A stretch of DNA of 64,000 bases, taken from NCBI GenBank assembly GCA_964439265.1, contig CAYTOA010000001.1:186001-250000 (forward strand), in the 5' to 3' direction. This stretch comes from JAGVPT01 sp964439265. GTDB lineage: Bacteria > Bacteroidota > Ignavibacteria > UBA10030 > UBA8401. A program made the position numbers and the translations under genes. Shown piece after piece: positions 52,287 through 60,600 of the stretch; positions within the stretch are counted from its first letter, which is position 1, and each line of letters starts with the position of its first letter. The notes under the pieces were generated by a model. That model saw only the letters and a list, made by a program, of their open reading frames with translations, searched no databases and had not been told where the DNA came from.

Positions 52287-52547
52287 ATGACGGTCGAAGA
52301 AACATTATCGGAATTAGAAATTGTAGCGCGCGACATGGGCGTCCACATTCGATACGAGAAAGGCGATTTTGACGGCGGCTACTGCCTTCTCCGGGAAGAA
52401 CGTATTATCGTTGTGAACAAAAAGCTGAACCCCAACAAAAAAGCTTCAGTGCTGTCGCAGGCGTTCGGCGAACTCGGCATCGAAAACGTCTATATCAAGC
52501 CGGCAATCCGGCTGTTCATCGAAGACGAGCTTGTGCGTGCACGATAA
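52287..52547 (+). CDS. Small conserved protein near aroQ
   Basis: This 86-residue soluble protein begins MTVEETLSELEIVARDMGVH and ends with a helical FIEDELVRAR. I do not know a function. It resembles small hypothetical proteins I associate with aroQ in Bacteroidota, and the aroQ gene is 87 bases downstream. Confidence 0.7.
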   Translation: MTVEETLSELEIVARDMGVHIRYEKGDFDGGYCLLREERIIVVNKKLNPNKKASVLSQAFGELGIENVYIKPAIRLFIEDELVRAR

Positions 52548-52554
52548 AGAATTA

Positions 52555-52628
52555 TCCACGAAGGGCACGAAGAGACACTAAGTAATAATTTTCCTATTTT
52601 GTTTGTGCCCCTTCGTGATCTTCGCGGA
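52555..52628. repeat. Dispersed-repeat-like inverted element
   Basis: TCCACGAAGGGCACGAAGAG and the inverted complement of TGCCCCTTCGTGATCTTCGC are imperfect copies over 74 bases. Sequences of this CACGAAG type are common dispersed repeats in many bacterial genomes. It lies just before aroQ and overlaps its likely leader. Confidence 0.6.
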
Positions 52629-52634
52629 AAAAAT

Positions 52635-53072
52635 ATGAACATACTCGTCATCAACGGACCAAACCTCAATTTGCTCGGCACACGTGAGCCCGAAATTTAC
52701 GGGAGCCAGACGCTAAAGGACATTGAAGATGAACTCAGGTCGTCGTTCCCTCACGTCAATCTTACGTTCTTCCAATCAAATCATGAGGGCGCCATCATCG
52801 ACAAGCTGCAGTCTGCGCAGCCCGAAAAAAATGACGGCATTGTTCTCAATGCCGCAGCGTACACTCATTACTCCTACGCCATTCGGGATGCTATTGCGGC
52901 GTTAAATATTCCAGTCATCGAAGTTCATATCTCCAACATCCACCTGCGGGAGGAATTTCGAAAGACTTCGGTCACGGCGCCCGTCTGCAAAGCGCAAATT
53001 TCCGGGTTTGGATCCGCAGGCTACCGCATCGCAGTTGAAACTCTCATCCAACATTCGCTCTCTTCGAAATGA
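52635..53072 (+). CDS. aroQ: Type II 3-dehydroquinate dehydratase
   Basis: This 145-residue shikimate-pathway enzyme removes water from 3-dehydroquinate to form 3-dehydroshikimate. It has the type II opening GPNLNLLGTREPEIYG with the catalytic Tyr near 22, QSNHEGAIID, NAAAYTHYS and the His-bearing VIEVHISNIHLREEF. I took the ATG at 52635, since the longer frame from 52599 runs into the repeat element. Its stop overlaps the start of the HAD gene by four bases. Confidence 0.95.
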   Translation: MNILVINGPNLNLLGTREPEIYGSQTLKDIEDELRSSFPHVNLTFFQSNHEGAIIDKLQSAQPEKNDGIVLNAAAYTHYSYAIRDAIAALNIPVIEVHISNIHLREEFRKTSVTAPVCKAQISGFGSAGYRIAVETLIQHSLSSK

Positions 53073-53758
53073 TTAAAGCCGTCGTGTTCGACCTTGACAA
53101 TACGCTCGTTGACTTTATGCTTATGAAGCGTCAGGCAATTGATGCCGCCATCAATGCGATGATCGATGCAGGATTGAACCTCAGCCGGGAGGATATCCAA
53201 TCCCGCATCGACGCCATCTATAAAGAGCGCGGAATGGAATTTCAGAATGTGTTCGACCAGCTTCTCTACGGCGAGTTCCAGAAGCTGAACTACAAGATAT
53301 TATCGGCCGGAGTGATTGCCTACCGGCGCGCGCGAGAAGCCGCCTTGGTTCCGTATCCTCACGTGTACATGACGCTCATGGAATTGTTGAAGATGGGTAT
53401 CCGGATGGCTGTGGTGTCCGACGCGCCGGCACGGGAAGCGTGGCTACGCCTTTCGTATCTGAATTTTCATCACATCTTCGATCACGTCGTGACGTTTGAG
53501 GATACCGGCGAACGGAAGCCTCATGAAGCGCCCTTTCGCCGGGCGTTGGAATTGCTCCGGGTCGAGCCGGGCGAAGCGTTGATGATCGGCGACTGGGCAG
53601 AGCGCGATGTCGTCGGTGCAGCCAAAGTAGGCATGAAAACGGTCTTTGCCCGTTACGGCGACACGTTCGGGACCGTCGAATCTAATGCAGACTTCGAGGT
53701 CGATGACATCGCGGAATTGATCGATGTCGTGAGAAATGAAAACAGCGTGAGAATATAG
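53069..53758 (+). CDS. HAD-family hydrolase
   Basis: This 229-residue phosphatase-like enzyme has the HAD nucleophile motif VVFDLDNTLVDF (Asp8, Asp10), motif II AVVSDAPAR, a Lys in GERKPHEAPF, and motif IV MIGDWAERDV. A cap of helices lies at about 20-95. The substrate is unknown; members act on small phosphates such as phosphoglycolate or pyrimidine nucleotides. It is coupled to aroQ by ATGA and leads directly into acpS. Confidence 0.9.
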   Translation: MIKAVVFDLDNTLVDFMLMKRQAIDAAINAMIDAGLNLSREDIQSRIDAIYKERGMEFQNVFDQLLYGEFQKLNYKILSAGVIAYRRAREAALVPYPHVYMTLMELLKMGIRMAVVSDAPAREAWLRLSYLNFHHIFDHVVTFEDTGERKPHEAPFRRALELLRVEPGEALMIGDWAERDVVGAAKVGMKTVFARYGDTFGTVESNADFEVDDIAELIDVVRNENSVRI

Positions 53759-53759
53759 C

Positions 53760-54140
53760 GTGATCCAGGGAATCGGCGTTGACCTTATCGAAATTCAAAG
53801 GATCCAATCGTCGATCGACGAGTTTGGCGAAACGTTTCTTCGGAAGATTTTTACCGATGTGGAGATCGCCTATTGCCGTTCGAGAAAAAATCCGGCACAG
53901 CATTTTGCCGCACGCTTCGCCGCAAAAGAGGCGGTAAGTAAGGCGCTGTCGACAGGGTGGAGCGGAGAGTTTGAATGGAAGAACGTTGAAGTGACGAACG
54001 AGTTGTCGGGGAAACCAAACGTCATTCTCCACGGGACGACCGCAGATGCTCTGAAGAAGAGCAGGGTGCATCTCTCGCTGTCGCATTCCGATTCGGCAGT
54101 GGCGGCGTTTGCGATCATCGAAGTTCTTGAGTCACCCTAG
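53760..54140 (+). CDS. acpS: Holo-[acyl-carrier-protein] synthase
   Basis: This 126-residue phosphopantetheinyl transferase loads the 4'-phosphopantetheine arm from CoA onto acyl carrier protein. It has GIGVDLIEIQRI with the metal-binding Asp8 and ARFAAKEAVSKAL with the catalytic Glu/Lys pair, and LSLSHSDSAVAAFAI near the end. Length is normal. The start is GTG two bases after the HAD stop, so it belongs to the aroQ-HAD-acpS operon. Confidence 0.94.
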   Translation: MIQGIGVDLIEIQRIQSSIDEFGETFLRKIFTDVEIAYCRSRKNPAQHFAARFAAKEAVSKALSTGWSGEFEWKNVEVTNELSGKPNVILHGTTADALKKSRVHLSLSHSDSAVAAFAIIEVLESP

Positions 54141-54163
54141 CTAGATGGATCTTTGCTGAACGG

Positions 54164-55108
54164 CTATTGCTGCTGTTGCTGGGCGGCGAGACTCTCGTCG
54201 ATGAGGTCCTCCTGTTCGGGCCCCGGCTGCGAAAGGAGCCGGACTTTATTCGTCTCTTCAAATACCCGGCCGTCTTCATACCCGATCGACACGTAGACCG
54301 AAAGCTGCTGACGCGCAGGTCCTTTGAACGTTCCTTTCACCGGTGAACAGTCCGCAAAATCTCTTCCCACCGCGAGCTTCACATGTTTGTCGCCGACCCA
54401 GATATTGTTCGTCGGATCGATGCCGGTCCAGCCCCGTCCGGGCAGCCATGCTTCCACCCAGGCATGCGTTGCCCCCTCGCCCCGCATGCCGGTCTTATTC
54501 GGACAAACATAGCCGCTGACGTAACGGCTGGGGACCCTAAGAGTGCGCAACACCTGCAGCATCAAGTGTGCAAAATCCTGGCAGACGCCTGCGCGATGCT
54601 CCAGGATCTGATCGACAGTCGTCTCGATCGTCGTAATTCCTTTGATGTAATCAAAATTTTTGTAGATGTAATCATTACACCTTTCAAGAGTTGCAGCGAC
54701 GCTTTTGTCGTGACGCACTTTTTCTGCGATACGATTGACCTCGTGCTGCTTCGCCACCGGGCGTGCAGCTGCGAGCTCCAGCAGCTGAATTTGAGTTTCC
54801 AGCTCCCCGTCTAACTTCTCCCATTGCTCGGCGCAGTCATCTCCGGCTCCGACCGGTATCACGCGTACGACAACGCGGCTTTCTATGACAAGCTCTTTGT
54901 GCGCCGACAGAAGGTTAAAGACGCCCGTTTTGTTCCCCCAATAATCCTGGAAAGTGTCGATGAGCGGCTGGCCGGTTACATTCAATTCGAACTGCAATGT
55001 CTCCTGCTGTTGGCACTGATACGGAAAGATCTTTACCTCATTGACGCTCTCCTGAACAGGACGGTCGTAGAGGTATTTCGTAATGTGTTGAATCTTGAAA
55101 ATGGGCAT
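54164..55108 (-). CDS. Transglutaminase-like protease of the ATP-grasp/alpha-E cassette
   Basis: This 314-residue protein has an N-terminal transglutaminase-associated domain (about 1-95, ITKYLYDRPVQESVNEVKIF) and a papain-like fold with the catalytic Cys in AGVCQDFAHL, His in ATHAWVEAW and Asp in GWTGIDPTN. Bacterial members are thought to act as peptidases or amide-forming enzymes. The C-terminus ends in a run of six glutamines, unusual. It lies 6 bases from the alpha-E gene and is the last gene of a three-gene cassette. Confidence 0.9.
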   Translation of the reverse strand: MPIFKIQHITKYLYDRPVQESVNEVKIFPYQCQQQETLQFELNVTGQPLIDTFQDYWGNKTGVFNLLSAHKELVIESRVVVRVIPVGAGDDCAEQWEKLDGELETQIQLLELAAARPVAKQHEVNRIAEKVRHDKSVAATLERCNDYIYKNFDYIKGITTIETTVDQILEHRAGVCQDFAHLMLQVLRTLRVPSRYVSGYVCPNKTGMRGEGATHAWVEAWLPGRGWTGIDPTNNIWVGDKHVKLAVGRDFADCSPVKGTFKGPARQQLSVYVSIGYEDGRVFEETNKVRLLSQPGPEQEDLIDESLAAQQQQQ

Positions 55109-55114
55109 GCGCGC

Positions 55115-56059
55115 CTATGAATATGAAAAGAAACTTTGCGCCAGTCTTTTGCTGAATTCGAGGATCCGGCTCTTAACATCCGCGAGAAACGTCTGAACGG
55201 AGTCCCTGGTGATATCGTCCACATCCGTATATCGAACATGGCTGTACAGGTTCTTAAAATATCTGGCGAGTGATACGTTGTCGACATGCGTGCTTTCCGC
55301 GATGACGTCGGCGAAATACCTGTCGATACGGCTCAACGAATAAATTACCGAACGCGTAAAGTTCTGGTCGAACATCACTTGGTGAAGAACGTCTTTGTTG
55401 GGATTAGAGGTTCGGTACATTTTCAGGTGGAGCTCATATCCCGAAAGAGAGAGAAGGAGGTATTTCCATTGCAGGATATCGCGCGGAGTCTGCAGATCGT
55501 ACTGAATCGCCGCAAATTGCCGGTCGGCCATCTCAATAGTCAGCAGCGATCGCTCGATATAGCGTCCAAGGTTCAGAAATCTCCACCCGAGTGCGCGGGG
55601 CATGGTCGCTTCGGTAATGCCGTTATACAGCAGACTGTGGCGCATAAGGCCGTCGATCGACTCCAGTGCCTTGTAGCCCATAATATCATTGGCGAATGCC
55701 GGCTGGTTGACAAGATGATACATTTGGTTTAATTGTTCCCAGACTTCTTTCGTAATGTGATCCTGCGCGCCCCGTGCGTTCTCCCGCGCACGTGTCACAA
55801 TCACTTTCAGCGAATTGACATTTTCTCCCTCCACGAGGAGTTTTTTCAAAGCTCCGGGCGTATCGTACTCCAGAAGTGCACATTGCTCTTCGTCCAGACG
55901 TGAAAAAATATTCAGCGCAGGACGCCATGTCAGCGAGCTGTCAACGCCCTTGTCGAGAGACATAATATAATTTGTCCTTGTAACGCGCAGCAGGCCGTCG
56001 GCGCGCTCCATGTAGCGGTTTAGCCAGAACAAGGAATCGGCGATTCTGCTAAGCATCAT
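55115..56059 (-). CDS. Alpha-E domain protein (DUF403)
   Basis: This 314-residue all-helical protein starts MMLSRIADSLFWLNRYMERA, the mark of the alpha-E (DUF403) family, and has PRALGWRFLNLGRYIERSL further on. It has been proposed to work with circularly permuted ATP-grasp ligases in peptide-bond chemistry, but the activity is unproven. It lies between the ATP-grasp and transglutaminase genes in the usual order. Confidence 0.92.
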   Translation of the reverse strand: MMLSRIADSLFWLNRYMERADGLLRVTRTNYIMSLDKGVDSSLTWRPALNIFSRLDEEQCALLEYDTPGALKKLLVEGENVNSLKVIVTRARENARGAQDHITKEVWEQLNQMYHLVNQPAFANDIMGYKALESIDGLMRHSLLYNGITEATMPRALGWRFLNLGRYIERSLLTIEMADRQFAAIQYDLQTPRDILQWKYLLLSLSGYELHLKMYRTSNPNKDVLHQVMFDQNFTRSVIYSLSRIDRYFADVIAESTHVDNVSLARYFKNLYSHVRYTDVDDITRDSVQTFLADVKSRILEFSKRLAQSFFSYS

Positions 56060-56110
56060 AAGAATGTTGTGGATGTGTCATCGTTGTGTTTCTCACAGCC
56101 CAGGCAGAGT

Positions 56111-57559
56111 TCATAGATCGACCACCCATGTGTCTTTGCTCCCTCCACCTTGCGAAGAATTGACGACGAGTGAGCCTTCGCGCAGGGCGACGCGCGTAAG
56201 TCCGCCTGGTACGATCTGAACTCCTTCGGGCCCGCACAACGCGTACGGACGCAGGTCCACATGCCGGGGCTGGAACTTGCCGTCGATGAAACAGGGAACG
56301 GTAGAGAGTTTGATGATCGGCTGAGCAATGAATCCGCGCGGGTCCTTTTCAATGTCGCGCTTCGCTTTCAGTAGTTCTTCCTCGCCTGCCTTGTTTCCCA
56401 TGATCATCCCGTATCCCCCCGATTCGTTTGTCCGCTTGATTACGACCTGGTCGAGGTGGTCGAAGACGAATTCCCTGTCGTCGGGTTTGCGCAAATCGTA
56501 TGTCGGAACGTTGGCAAGGATGGGCTCTTCGTTCAGATAGTAGCGGATCATCGAAGGGACGTAGGCGTAAATCGCTTTGTCATCGGCGACGCCGTTTCCG
56601 ACGGCATTGACGATGGCCACGCTTCCTTTACGGTACGCGCCCATAAGGCCCGGGATGCCGAGGGCGCTGTCCGGACGGAAGATCAACGGGTCGAGGAATT
56701 CGTCGTCGATTCTACGGTAGATAACGTGTACCTGCTCCAGCCCGTTCGTCGTTTTCATATAGACTTTATTTTGATCGACGACAAGGTCTCTTCCCTCGAC
56801 AAGAGCGATGCCCATCTGTCTTGCGAGAAATGCGTGCTCGTAATACGCTGAGTTGTAGATTCCCGGGGTCAGCAGCACAACGGTAGGCCGCGCGGTTTGT
56901 GCAGGAGCGAGCGACAGGAGTATCTGATGAAGGAGAAGAGGATAATTGCTCACGACGCGGACCTTATTTACTGCCACCATGTCCGGGAAGATGCGTTTAG
57001 TGACTTCGCGGTTCTCAAGCATATACGATACACCGGAGGGAGTGCGCAGGTTGTCTTCCAGGACGAAAAAGGTTCCGGCGTTGTCACGGATGATGTCGAT
57101 CCCCGCGATGTGCACATAAATGTCAAACGGTACAGCGATGCCGAAAACCTCGCGGGTATAATGCGGACACGACGCCACGAGTGCAGGGGGGATGATTCCA
57201 TCCTTTAGTATTTGCTGAGTCGAATAGATATCTTTGAGGAAAAGATTCAGCGTTTTGATGCGCTGTTTGATTCCCTCTTCTACACGGCTCCACTCAGCCG
57301 CGGTGATAATGCGCGGTATGATGTCGAACGGAAATATTCTTTCGATGCCGGCATTATCACTGTAGACCGTGAATGTGATGCCCTGGTTAAGAAAGAGCTC
57401 GCTCGCGAGTTTTTCTTTTTGCTGCAATGATGCGCCGTCCAACATTTTCAGCGCTTCAAAGACCCGTCCATATTGCGGACGGATCTGTTTTTTATCGCAC
57501 ATTTCATCCCAATACCCAGCCGGGCATTCGTATTGATGCAATAATTCAGAAGTGGTCAT
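56111..57559 (-). CDS. Circularly permuted ATP-grasp protein (DUF404/DUF407)
   Basis: This 482-residue enzyme-like protein has the conserved opening SELFLNQGITFTVYSD, then FEDNLR-type sequence (VLEDNLRTPSGVSYMLENR), RIDDEFLDPL, and the nucleotide-binding IKRTNESGGYGM. The permuted ATP-grasp family is thought to make a peptide or isopeptide bond using ATP and a carboxylate; the substrate is unknown. It is the first gene of the cassette and is followed 51 bases later by the alpha-E gene. Confidence 0.92.
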   Translation of the reverse strand: MTTSELLHQYECPAGYWDEMCDKKQIRPQYGRVFEALKMLDGASLQQKEKLASELFLNQGITFTVYSDNAGIERIFPFDIIPRIITAAEWSRVEEGIKQRIKTLNLFLKDIYSTQQILKDGIIPPALVASCPHYTREVFGIAVPFDIYVHIAGIDIIRDNAGTFFVLEDNLRTPSGVSYMLENREVTKRIFPDMVAVNKVRVVSNYPLLLHQILLSLAPAQTARPTVVLLTPGIYNSAYYEHAFLARQMGIALVEGRDLVVDQNKVYMKTTNGLEQVHVIYRRIDDEFLDPLIFRPDSALGIPGLMGAYRKGSVAIVNAVGNGVADDKAIYAYVPSMIRYYLNEEPILANVPTYDLRKPDDREFVFDHLDQVVIKRTNESGGYGMIMGNKAGEEELLKAKRDIEKDPRGFIAQPIIKLSTVPCFIDGKFQPRHVDLRPYALCGPEGVQIVPGGLTRVALREGSLVVNSSQGGGSKDTWVVDL

Positions 57560-57573
57560 GAATTGTCGTCGGC

Positions 57574-57753
57574 TTGGTTCGTAACCCCGGTGAAATTAAG
57601 ATCGTTGAAATGATTGAGTGGATCGGCAATTCCTTGGGCGCACAACTCTTTGCGCGGGGAGAACGCTTCGCAGCCCTTGAAATTTCTACCCCTGCTGGAT
57701 TTAATTTAATGCATATCAATTCCATTTTCAAGGGGTTGTCGATGCAGTACTGA
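57574..57753 (+). other. Possible small ORF or gene fragment
   Basis: A 59-codon open frame (TTG start) between two minus-strand genes translates to protein-like sequence (IKIVEMIEWIGNSLGAQLF and FAALEISTPAGFNLMHINS). It has no ribosome site and no known relative, and may be chance or a C-terminal remnant. Confidence 0.25.
57703..57731 (-). promoter_or_regulatory. Possible promoter of the ATP-grasp cassette
   Basis: On the minus strand TTGAAA (57731-57726) is followed after 17 bases by TAAATT (57708-57703), about 144 bases before the ATP-grasp ATG. The spacing suits a primary-sigma promoter. The small open frame at 57574-57753 covers the same bases. Confidence 0.35.
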
Positions 57754-57761
57754 ATCAGGTA

Positions 57762-58550
57762 TTACGGCAGGAGGGAAGCAATTGCCTTTTTAACCATTGC
57801 GGGATTGTCGGCGATGATCCCGTCGACGCCCGACCGGACCATGCGCGCGACGTCGCGTTCGGATTTCACGCCGTACACATATACCCTGCAATTTTCCTTG
57901 TGGGCGTCGTGCATAACGTCGCTATTGAGCTGGTATTTGCTGCAGATAAAGATGTCGGCATGCGCCCTGGCGGCAAGCTGGGACGGCGAGTGGCGGAAGT
58001 CGGCGATGGGGTTATAGAGGATGCCGGTCACAATACTGCTGTCGACGCGCTTGATCGCCTTCATCATGAGATGGTTGAATGATGAGAACATTACCCGGTG
58101 CGTCGCCTTGAATCGCGCAACCAGCCGGAGGATCTCTTCTTCGACCGAGAATCCGTCATGGCCTGTCACGTCGGGTTTTATTTCGATGTTGATGCCGATG
58201 TTCCGTTTCGTGAGGGGGAGAACTTCCTTAAGAAGAGGGATCCGTTCGCGGGAAAATTTTCTGGAAAACCAGGAGCCGTTGTCGATTTCCGAGAGTTCCC
58301 GGGCCGTGAAAGTTTTGAGCGCACCGCGCCCTTCCGATGTGCGGTTCAATTTTTTATCGTGGAAGACGATAAACTCGCCGTCCGACGAGAGGCGCACGTC
58401 GAGTTCGATCATCTCTGCCTTTGCCTCGATGGCCTTGTGGAATGCAGCCAGCGAATTCTCGGGCGCTTCCTCGGAAAAACCGCGGTGGGCAATGACGACC
58501 GGTGAAGCGCTTGAGCCGAAATTGTGCAGTATCTTTTTCGAAGAGGGCAT
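57762..58550 (-). CDS. Glycerophosphodiester phosphodiesterase
   Basis: This 262-residue GDPD-family enzyme hydrolyses glycerophosphodiesters to glycerol 3-phosphate and an alcohol. It keeps His22 in VIAHRGFSEEAPENS, the metal ligands Glu49 and Asp51 (MIELDVRLSSDG) and His64 (FHDKKL), and late DGIIADNPAM. No signal peptide is seen, so it is probably cytosolic. It lies 9 bases downstream of adenylate kinase on the same strand. Confidence 0.92.
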   Translation of the reverse strand: MPSSKKILHNFGSSASPVVIAHRGFSEEAPENSLAAFHKAIEAKAEMIELDVRLSSDGEFIVFHDKKLNRTSEGRGALKTFTARELSEIDNGSWFSRKFSRERIPLLKEVLPLTKRNIGINIEIKPDVTGHDGFSVEEEILRLVARFKATHRVMFSSFNHLMMKAIKRVDSSIVTGILYNPIADFRHSPSQLAARAHADIFICSKYQLNSDVMHDAHKENCRVYVYGVKSERDVARMVRSGVDGIIADNPAMVKKAIASLLP

Positions 58551-58559
58551 CGAGTGATA

Positions 58560-59204
58560 TTAATGTTCCAGCGTCGCAAGAAGGCGCTGTATGATGTCGA
58601 CGATTTCTCCCATGCCGTCGACGTTGCGGAGCAATCCTAATTCTTCATAATATTTTTTCACCGGTGCGGTCTCGGAGCGATAGATCTCGAGGCGTTTCCG
58701 TATCGTTTCGGGAGTATCGTCGCCCCGTTCGCGCAATTCGCCGCCGCATTTGAAGCATTTGTCGGCGGTGCTGAAATGGTCGATTTCCGAATTATAGATT
58801 TTTCCGCAGTTTTTGCACACGAGTCTCTTGCTGAGTCGGTCGATGATCTCTTCTTCCTTCACGTCAAGGTTGATCACCTTGTTCACCTTGATGTGAAGTT
58901 CTTTGAAGATCGGATGCAGCGCTTTAGCCTGAGCGACCGTTCGCGGGAAGCCGTCTAAGATGAATCCGTTCTTGCAGCGGTCGGTCTGCAATATATCCTT
59001 TATCAAGCCGATCATGACATCGTCGGGAACAAGTTTGCCGTGACTCATGAATTCGTTGGCTTTGATCCCGAGCGGCGTTCGTTCATTGATCGCATCGCGC
59101 AGAATATCCCCGGTGGAAATATGAGGAATATGATAAATGTGTGAAAGAATTTTTGCCTGCGTCCCTTTGCCGACGCCGGGTGCTCCGAAAAGGATGATAT
59201 TCAT
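58560..59204 (-). CDS. adk: Adenylate kinase
   Basis: This 214-residue enzyme transfers phosphate between ATP and AMP to make two ADP. It has the P-loop GAPGVGKGT (7-15), AMP site STGDILRDAI, FILDGFPRT, and a long LID with two zinc cysteine pairs (CKNCGKIYN and KCFKCGGEL). The length is that of long-form enzymes. It lies between rlmN and the GDPD gene. Confidence 0.96.
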   Translation of the reverse strand: MNIILFGAPGVGKGTQAKILSHIYHIPHISTGDILRDAINERTPLGIKANEFMSHGKLVPDDVMIGLIKDILQTDRCKNGFILDGFPRTVAQAKALHPIFKELHIKVNKVINLDVKEEEIIDRLSKRLVCKNCGKIYNSEIDHFSTADKCFKCGGELRERGDDTPETIRKRLEIYRSETAPVKKYYEELGLLRNVDGMGEIVDIIQRLLATLEH

Positions 59205-59263
59205 GGTCTGGTTTCGAGGATTAGGAATTGCCGAACGCCGATGCTGTTGATTGTGGGTGACTT

Positions 59264-60373
59264 CTACGCCGCTTCGTTCTTAACGGCCAGCTGGCCGCAG
59301 GCCGCGTCGATATCTTCGCCTGCGCTGTGGCGAAGAAAGACGGGGATATCTGCGTCGCGCAGCTTCTTGGCAAATCTGATTATTGTCTCCTGCGGCGAGC
59401 CCTTCAGCGCCGCTGAAAATCCGTGCGGGTTGGTGAAGCCGATGGAGTGGAACGGAATAAGGTTCACTCGGCACGGAAAACGCCGCGACGCTTTGATGAT
59501 CTTCTTCACATCCCCGTCTCCGTCGTTGACGCCGTCAAAGAGAATATACTCGAACATCACGTTCTTCCGGGTCTTGCGGCAGTAGTATTCGACAGCGTCC
59601 AACAATTCTTCAACGGGGAATTTTTTTGTGATGGGCATGAGCCGGGTTCGCGTTTCATTGTCGAGGGAATGAAGAGAGAGTGCGAGCTTTGGCTTTCGCC
59701 CTTCGTCCGCCATCCGTTTGATCTGCTCTGCATATCCGGCAGTGGAGATCGTAATGCGCCGCGGGCTGATTCCCATGCCGATGTCGGATGAGAGAATGTC
59801 GATCGAGGTCATCACGTTCTCGTAGTTCAACATCGGCTCTCCCATCCCCATAAATACAACATTCGTGATCGGCTTGTCACTCAACGATTGCGCCGTCAAA
59901 ACCTGGTCGACGATCTCACCCGCTGTGAGATTTCTGCTAAAACCCATTGTTGCTGTGGCGCAGAATTTGCAGTCGAGCGGGCAGCCGACTTGTGTCGAGA
60001 TGCAGAGTGTCAGCCTCTTCTCGGCATCAACAGATTCCTTCCGCGGCGGTATGAGAACGCTCTCGATCTTCATCCCGTCCGAAAGCGCGAAAAGGAACTT
60101 TGTCGTTCCGTCGGATGCCGATCGCTGCCGCTCGGCAACGGAAAGCTGCCCAATGACCGCCTGTTGCTTGAGGCTTTCCCGGAGCGATTGCGACAAAGTC
60201 GTCATAGCGTCGAAGGACGGCACGCGGTGTTTGTACAGCCAGGCGAAGAGCTGCTTCGCGCGGTATTTTGGCTCTCCTACTGAAGCAACAAAAGCTTCCA
60301 ATTGCTGCAGCGGAAGCCCTTTGAGGTTTGTCAAGCCCATCTTCCCGGAAAAAATTCTCATCAATGTAGCCAT
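59264..60373 (-). CDS. rlmN: Dual-specificity 23S rRNA/tRNA methyltransferase RlmN (radical SAM)
   Basis: This 369-residue radical SAM enzyme methylates C2 of adenosine in 23S rRNA (position 2503) and some tRNAs. It has the N-terminal helical domain (LPLQQLEAFVASVGEPKYRA), the cluster motif CPLDCKFCATATMGF, GMGEPMLNYENV, and the C-terminal AACGQL cysteine. The frame runs upstream to 60439 into a hairpin repeat, so I chose ATG 60373; ATG 60340 or 60361 is also possible. Confidence 0.93.
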   Translation of the reverse strand: MATLMRIFSGKMGLTNLKGLPLQQLEAFVASVGEPKYRAKQLFAWLYKHRVPSFDAMTTLSQSLRESLKQQAVIGQLSVAERQRSASDGTTKFLFALSDGMKIESVLIPPRKESVDAEKRLTLCISTQVGCPLDCKFCATATMGFSRNLTAGEIVDQVLTAQSLSDKPITNVVFMGMGEPMLNYENVMTSIDILSSDIGMGISPRRITISTAGYAEQIKRMADEGRKPKLALSLHSLDNETRTRLMPITKKFPVEELLDAVEYYCRKTRKNVMFEYILFDGVNDGDGDVKKIIKASRRFPCRVNLIPFHSIGFTNPHGFSAALKGSPQETIIRFAKKLRDADIPVFLRHSAGEDIDAACGQLAVKNEAA

Positions 60374-60426
60374 TTTTGTGGAGGGAAGCAAGGGAGAGAA
60401 AAGCGAAGCAATGTTTACGTTTGTAG

Positions 60427-60505
60427 AGCTGTCGGACACCTTTTCGATTTACCTTGCCAAGCATTTCTACTTATCGGGATTTATGTGGCAAGGTGTCCGA
60501 CAGCT
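60427..60505. repeat. MITE/REP-like hairpin, copy 2
   Basis: A perfect 16-bp terminal inverted repeat, AGCTGTCGGACACCTT and AAGGTGTCCGACAGCT, bounds 79 bases. It is related to the element at 51596-51669 and lies between divergent rlmN and uvrA. Confidence 0.82.
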
Positions 60506-60600
60506 ATGGATGACGGCATCGCCTGACTCTATCTTGCAAATAAAACTTTATATCGTTATTCTTCATCGATGTTTATTTCTCTCTTAATGAATCTCTAGGC

